Shown: piece by piece, positions 60,110-64,000 of the stretch
How the letters are laid out: every line of letters starts with the position of its first letter
Position numbering within the stretch: position 1 is the first letter of the stretch
Assembly: GCA_015680685.1 (NCBI GenBank)
Contig: MNCI01002737.1
Span: forward strand, 66,078 to 130,077
Origin: Gnetum montanum
Taxonomy: Eukaryota > Streptophyta > Gnetopsida > Gnetales > Gnetaceae
Length of the DNA: 64,000 nucleotides
Direction of reading: 5' to 3'
Notes under the pieces: model-generated
What the model saw: only the letters and a program-made list of their open reading frames with translations
Database searches by the model: none
Told to the model about the DNA's origin: nothing
Position numbers and translations under genes: made by a program

Positions 60110-63100
60110 TTTCTAACCTGATGCGGCTTGGGAGGTGCATAAGGCCTAGGAGGCACAAGATAGTATTCGCCTAGACCTTCGTCTATTGCACAAAAAGGTA
60201 ATTCTACCTAGAAAGCTTCCTCAAGGAGGTCACTCACTTTGCTTGGTTGTTTAGGATTAGCTAGACAACACTAACTTTCACCCTAAACAGGCAATGTGTC
60301 TTTAGAGAACTCTACCTTTGATCCTTGTTCTATATCTACGTTGTTGATGGTCAGGGGGGTACATTGTCACCATAGATCACCACCTCTCCATCCTCATAGG
60401 GCAAGTGGATCTCTTGGTGAATAGGTGAAGAAATGACTCGTAGCTAGGCTAGCCACAACCTCCCTAGGATTAGGTTGAATCTAGACATTTCTTCAACTAC
60501 AATGAATTCAACATTAGTGGGGAATTACTCCCCTACCATGAAAGCTATCATGATCATTCCTTTTACAACAACATGTGCTCCATTGAAGGATTTCAAGCAT
60601 GTTGTTTTTGTCAACTTGATCTGATCAACCAAGCCAAGCTTGTCAAAGATGGAGAATGGGATGACATTAGTTGTCACTCCTCATCAACGTGTACCCTACG
60701 AATTTTATATTAGCCTACATGAATTATTATAAACATGGGTGCACTGGTTACCTGATCCTTTTCAAGGTCAACCTTGACTACCTCATCACAAAATGTTAAG
60801 GGTGTTGACCTTGACTCTTGGCTTGTGGGGGGAAGCATTATAGCATGAATGGCCTTTTCGTCTACTAGAAAATCTTCCTTAACAAGAATAGATGTTGCCT
60901 CGCGATGAGTACAAGAGGGCATTATTAAATCATACAAGCTCAACGTTGTGTTCTTTTATTTGAGGGTCTATTTAACTTGTGCTAGTGCATCCAAAAAATA
61001 TTTCCCGCTATTAATTGTTTTGGTGGCTTTTACCTCCTCCATGTGACCCAAGAGATGAATCTCCTTAGGAGGGGATTTAGCCTTTGGTTATGCAGAGAGC
61101 TTCTGAGCCTCAATGCCTATCTGTCAGTTGTTTGTACATGCATTAGTAGTCTGAGATGGTGAGGCCATCGAGATGGCTAACAACAAGATGGGCTTAGGAG
61201 GACCTAACTCCATGCATTTCATGATCATTTTGTCAACAAGACGCTCATTAGGTCTCTTAGGGTATGACCTTGGGTGGGCAGGATGTGACATAGTTTCCAC
61301 CACTAAACCCTGAGTAGGTAGGGGATCCACAAGTCTTGGCACCCTAATGACAAAAGGTGTTTCATGGCCGCTCGAGGTGGCACTTTGATGACAAAAGAGA
61401 TTTGTGGTCTAGTCGACGCTAAGGCCCCAACGTCACCAGAGGGCACACAAACCATAAATGGTTCATGTGCTAGTTTTGCATTGTCATCAATGCTGATAAC
61501 ATTGATGATGTAATCTACACTACTAGCATTGAGGGGATCCTTGTAGACTTTCATTGACTAGTTTTCCTTGATCAATCATGCGTTGAATATTATCTTTTAA
61601 TGCCAAATAGTAGTTTGTTTCATGGCCATGCAACTAATGATAGTTGCAGAAATTGGTCCAATCTAAAGTTTTTAGGGACTAGGGGCTTATTTGACATAGC
61701 TGCAAAGGATTTTTTGAGGACCTCATAGTACCTCTCATGGCATTTTCGTGCATCCTCAAACATTTGTTTGTGTAAGATGCACCCAACACTATGAAACTAA
61801 TCCAAGAGCTCAGATAGCTTAAGGGGAAAGGGGGTGTACTTTGAGCATTCCTTGCACTCAAAGTTTGATTGTTAGGGAGCTTTCCTAGTAGCCACTGATG
61901 ATGTGGGCTAGTTGGTTACCGTAGTGCCAGAACCTGATGCCTTATTGTTGTTGGCTAGGACTTTAGGCACCTTAGCCATTGGCTGAGTGTTATTGGATCT
62001 AGCTTCTTCAGCCACAGCTGCAACGATTATTGTTGTCTTTCCTTTTTCCTTGTCCTTTTTCATATGCACATTTTTATAGGCCACATAGGTTGGATCCTTA
62101 CTGGCTTCCGCCGCATCTTGTATGCTCTTCATTTGAGCAAAAGCTTGGCTAAGAGAGTGTGAGGCTAAATAGTACAGTTTTGATTTAATAAAGTCATTTA
62201 CTGCACCCTTAAAGATAGCTAGAATGTGAGTTTCTGCTATTAGCTCATGAATTTCATTAAGGGAAGCGCTTCAACATTGTATGAATTTTTGTACTAACTC
62301 TAGCACTCCTTGCTTGATGTTCATTAGTTGGTCTAGGGTGGCCTCGAGCTTCAAGTTGTATTTGAAGCGAGTTACAAATTGGTTGAGAAACTCCTCCAAA
62401 GTTGACATAGAAGCTCTAGGGAGTGCATGATACCAATCGAGAGTCTTGCTGATTAGGGACATGGAAAAGACGCAGATGATTGTGTGTGGCCATACTTGCA
62501 AAAGTAGGCATTCAGAACGAAAAGTTACAAGGTAGGCGTTGGGGTATCCCTCACCATTGTACTTTGTAAATTGAGGAAGTTGGACCCCATGGAGCAGAGT
62601 TAGCGATGGGACCATAGGACTAATGGGATCATCTTGATAGAAGTCCATCACATGGACCATTTCTAAGTTGGTCACTTTAAGCTGCCTAACCTCCTCCATG
62701 AGAGTTTGAATGAGGTGGAACGCTTGGTCCAAACTCGAGGACATCGTATCAGGTTGCACTGGTTGCGCTGCTTGTGGTGTCGTCTGAATAACCCATAGCC
62801 CTGTTATGGGCTATGCCATCACATGGGACGCTTGTTAAGGTTGTTGTTGCATGTATTGGGGAATGTGCAACAATTGTACCATAGGCACAGAGGTCACAGC
62901 CCACCACGTAGTTGTGGCTTGGGCTATTGTTGGAGGTGCTACTAAGATGGTTGGGATGAAGGACACCTAACTTGTTTATGGCTAAGATATAGGCATCGCG
63001 TGCACATACAACTGAGTCAGCATCATAGATGTTGGCAGGGAAGGCTGCATAGACTGGGAGGAGATGACAAAGGGGCAAGTGGTAGAAGGTCTTGCACTTT

Positions 63101-63215
63101 GTTGTGCATGTAGTACTTGGTGGCTAGCTACCACAAGCATGGACTTAGGTGGCAAAAGTGACACTGCTACCTCAAAGAAAGCAAATGATTGTGACAAAGG
63201 CATAAAATGGGACAC
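60110..63215 (-). pseudogene. Tat-like gag-protease (5' part of an older element, probably VI)
   Basis: Minus-strand polyprotein read from about 63215. A Pro/Ala/Thr-rich N-terminus includes AAFPANIYDADSVV. The retrotransposon gag domain is at 62759-62271 (LPQFTKYNGEGYPNAYLVTF, SKTLDWYHALPRASMSTLEEF). A Lys-rich linker (62132-61908) and a HGHETNYYLALKDNIQRMI block (about 61565-61640) resemble the Cys/His segment before protease. PRO is at about 60960-60110, with FNLILGRLWLA near 60420-60470 and an end at PPKPHQ. The CAG|GTTAGA at about 60119 looks like a splice donor after PHQ. Multiple stops and frameshifts. Direction and position suit the upstream half of element VI, whose pol tail is at 40649-40794. 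Confidence 0.75.
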
Positions 63216-63302
63216 TGCTCTCTAAACGAGACTCAAACTCCTCTTGCCCATCTAGCAAGGGCTTGTCATAGTTTGATGTTGCATCTTGTTCTTTCGGCCC
63301 AC

Positions 63303-63465
63303 TTACCCTAATGAGTTGGTCTAGCAACCACTTAAAGGTGTCGGTGAGCGAGATGAATGCATCAAGGGTAGGAAGGAACTCCTTACCCTAATGAGTTGGT
63401 CTAGTAGCCACCTAAAGGTGTCAATGAGCAGGATGAACACATCAAGGGTAGGAAGGAACTCCTTC
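63303..63465. repeat. ~82-bp tandem duplication
   Basis: TTACCCTAATGAGTTGGTCT ... AAGGTAGGAAGGAACTCCTT-type block present twice (63303-63382, 63384-63465) with few differences, in the region just upstream of gag. Confidence 0.85.
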
Positions 63466-64000
63466 CCATATCGGTGAATGATTTCAAAGCTTCGCTTTGC
63501 TTTTATTTCTTGGCGATTTAAGGACAGGACCTACTGAAGCTTTGCACAAAGGAAGTTATATCTTTCGTTGTCCAACGCTCTGTATTCTAACGATCAGTTA
63601 CACAATATGAGTGACTACCATTGTGGTTGTACAAGACTAAGCGCTTGTTTAATGTCTACCACCTATTGAATGGGATGAACTACCTCCATGCTCAAAGCAG
63701 AGATTGAAGTGTTCACAGGATTCATGTTGTTGTTTAGGAAAACATAAGAAAATAAAGCGTTGATAGAAAATGCTTAAATGTAGAAAACGTTGAAAAAAAG
63801 GCTAAGTATGCAAACTGTGAAAATGGGCCAAAAAATGACCAACTCTAGAAATGCTGTCAAAAAGTGACTAACTCTGGCATTACGCTCGTTACACTCTGAG
63901 GGATTATCACATTTTGAGGGGTTGTCACGCTCTCCAGAGTGCTCAAAGCTTGACATGACAGGCGTAGTTGGGCTTTTCGTCCTACAGGGTTCTAAGGGAA
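63466..64000 (-). other. Leader of the gag-bearing element, runs off the right edge
   Basis: No LTR or primer-binding site recognised before the window ends; the 5' LTR is expected further right. Confidence 0.4.

Overview
This is nuclear DNA from a land plant. A TIR-NB-LRR resistance gene argues against a grass, and the very large introns full of transposons plus the stacked, decayed Ty3/gypsy elements suggest a gymnosperm (conifer-like). The species cannot be named from the sequence. Apart from one host gene, almost everything is transposable element. There are no tRNA, rRNA or CRISPR features, and 25131-25364 is an assembly gap of Ns.

The host gene is a TNL disease-resistance gene on the minus strand, running from 11262 off the left edge. 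Five exons (TIR; NB-ARC; linker; first LRR piece; main LRR) join in consistent reading phase into 925 open codons. Intron 1 (2.3 kb) and intron 4 (5.9 kb) hold decayed LINEs. The upstream flank is followed by a 6.6-kb LTR element with no recognisable protein genes (11998-18593, LARD-like), then a LINE fragment and unassigned DNA.

From 22.2 to 37.8 kb there is a nest of related Ty3/gypsy elements. Element II (22609-29464, plus strand, 817-bp LTRs, ACACT target duplication, gag-protease only) sits inside the 3' LTR of element III (minus strand, gag-like only). A third LTR with its adjoining polypurine tract (IV, minus strand) follows.

From 37.8 kb to the right edge lie pieces of at least two long Tat/Ogre-like Ty3/gypsy elements on the minus strand (V and VI), with LTRs of about 2.4-2.7 kb and pol carrying two RNase H domains. 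The most unusual thing in the window is here. Between protease and reverse transcriptase, on the opposite (plus) strand, lies a multi-exon gene with a TATA box, a plant-type start context, canonical splice sites and an acidic C-terminus. It occurs in two diverged copies (48848-53550 and about 55690-59489) with the same intron positions and clear protein similarity. It may lie inside a sense-strand intron between PRO and RT, as known for Ogre elements. Short tandem-repeat arrays with a shared core mark the junctions PRO/antisense gene, antisense gene/RT and INT/LTR.

All mobile-element genes here look decayed, with stops and frameshifts. The TNL is open over everything visible.
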